The translations under genes were made by a program, and so were the position numbers. Of a stretch of DNA of 29,484 bases, positions 29,304 to 29,484 are shown in pieces. The notes under the pieces are model-generated. The model did no database searches. It was not told where the DNA came from and worked only from the letters and a program-made list of their open reading frames with translations. Position 1 is the stretch's first letter; each line of letters opens with the position of its first letter. Source of the DNA: Oehlia diaphana (Eukaryota; Glomeromycota; Glomeromycetes; Glomerales; Glomeraceae); contig QZLH01000949.1 in assembly GCA_003833135.1 (NCBI GenBank), forward strand, positions 7,390 to 36,873. Direction: 5' to 3'.

Positions 29304-29484
29304 ATGACTTCTATTATTAAAAAAAAACTTTCCTCGGTGGGAAAGTTTTCCTTCAAGGTATCGTTTCAAAAATTTCACGTGGATCGACCCAATCGGGCAG
29401 GATGTAACAAGATTTACGAAATCAGAAGATCAAAAAGTTTCTTTTTTGAGTTAGTTGATCCTTCTACAAACACCAATGATATTC
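29304..29484 (+). CDS. N-terminal fragment of an unknown protein, runs off the window
   Basis: The frame opens at ATG 29304 and stays open to the last base (60 codons plus one base). There is an in-frame stop upstream at 29202 and no other in-frame ATG between, so this start is likely. The protein begins MTSIIKKKLSSVGKFSFKVS and continues FQKFHVDRPNRAGCNKIYEI and RRSKSFFFELVDPSTNTNDI. Base composition and codon use are markedly less AT-rich than the flanks, which supports real coding. KFSFKVSFQKFHV could be a beta strand at the start of a C2-like or immunoglobulin-like fold, but that is a guess from pattern alone. No family is recognised. Confidence 0.7.
   Translation, partial: MTSIIKKKLSSVGKFSFKVSFQKFHVDRPNRAGCNKIYEIRRSKSFFFELVDPSTNTNDI

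Noticed and set aside
1..29484. tRNA, rRNA and CRISPR arrays
   Set aside because: No B-box-like GGTTCGAATCC text in a cloverleaf context, no conserved rRNA blocks, and no regularly spaced identical repeats with unique spacers on either strand.

Overview
The window looks like nuclear DNA of an arbuscular mycorrhizal fungus (Glomeromycotina, most like Rhizophagus). It is extremely AT-rich, genes are small and cut by short GT-AG introns (67-188 bp), and decayed mobile DNA dominates. The best taxonomic mark is a protein kinase whose N-terminal segment contains FQQNFKNWTSGN, which I associate with the expanded kinase family of these fungi. This assignment comes from recalled family knowledge and was not searched.

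Left part (1-8.9 kb). The first 116 bp repeat the start of an A-rich array found at 23.6 kb and run into a poly(A) tract. A GC-richer stretch (about 713-1400) holds a broken coding-like relic. A three-exon kinase gene (3541 down to 2048, 441 aa) is the first intact gene. A second kinase copy (7034 down to 6384) has lost its whole catalytic core and carries a 155-bp insertion flanked by a 5-bp duplication. One half of a small inverted-repeat element lies at 5.8 kb, and hairpins and palindromes are scattered through the rest.

Middle left (8.9-12.6 kb). A single-exon lysine-rich protein (8937-9332) is followed by the clearest housekeeping gene, a five-exon RPB4 (RNA polymerase II subunit, 10290-11192, 144 aa). 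Intron 2 of RPB4 contains a relative of the insertion seen in the dead kinase. The complementary half of the inverted-repeat element is at 12.35-12.48 kb.

Centre (14.2-22.9 kb). This is a graveyard of plus-strand transposon coding relics with many stops and frameshifts. One piece resembles a hAT/DUF659 transposase, another a LINE linker, and others are unrecognised. Two local duplications lie at 16.7/17.2 kb and 21.2/21.5 kb.

Right part (23.6-29.5 kb). An A-rich, strand-asymmetric degenerate array (about 23.6-24.45 kb) is followed by a third kinase copy (25518-25973) that lacks its activation segment, then by a two-exon unknown gene (27724 down to 27106) with a possibly broken 5' extension. 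A new gene runs off the window end (29304 onward), preceded by a strong hairpin and a CACGTG site. No operon-like logic links the genes. Apart from RPB4, the kinase and two or three unknown genes, the window is repeats and relics. I see no tRNA, rRNA, CRISPR array or clearly novel multi-gene system.
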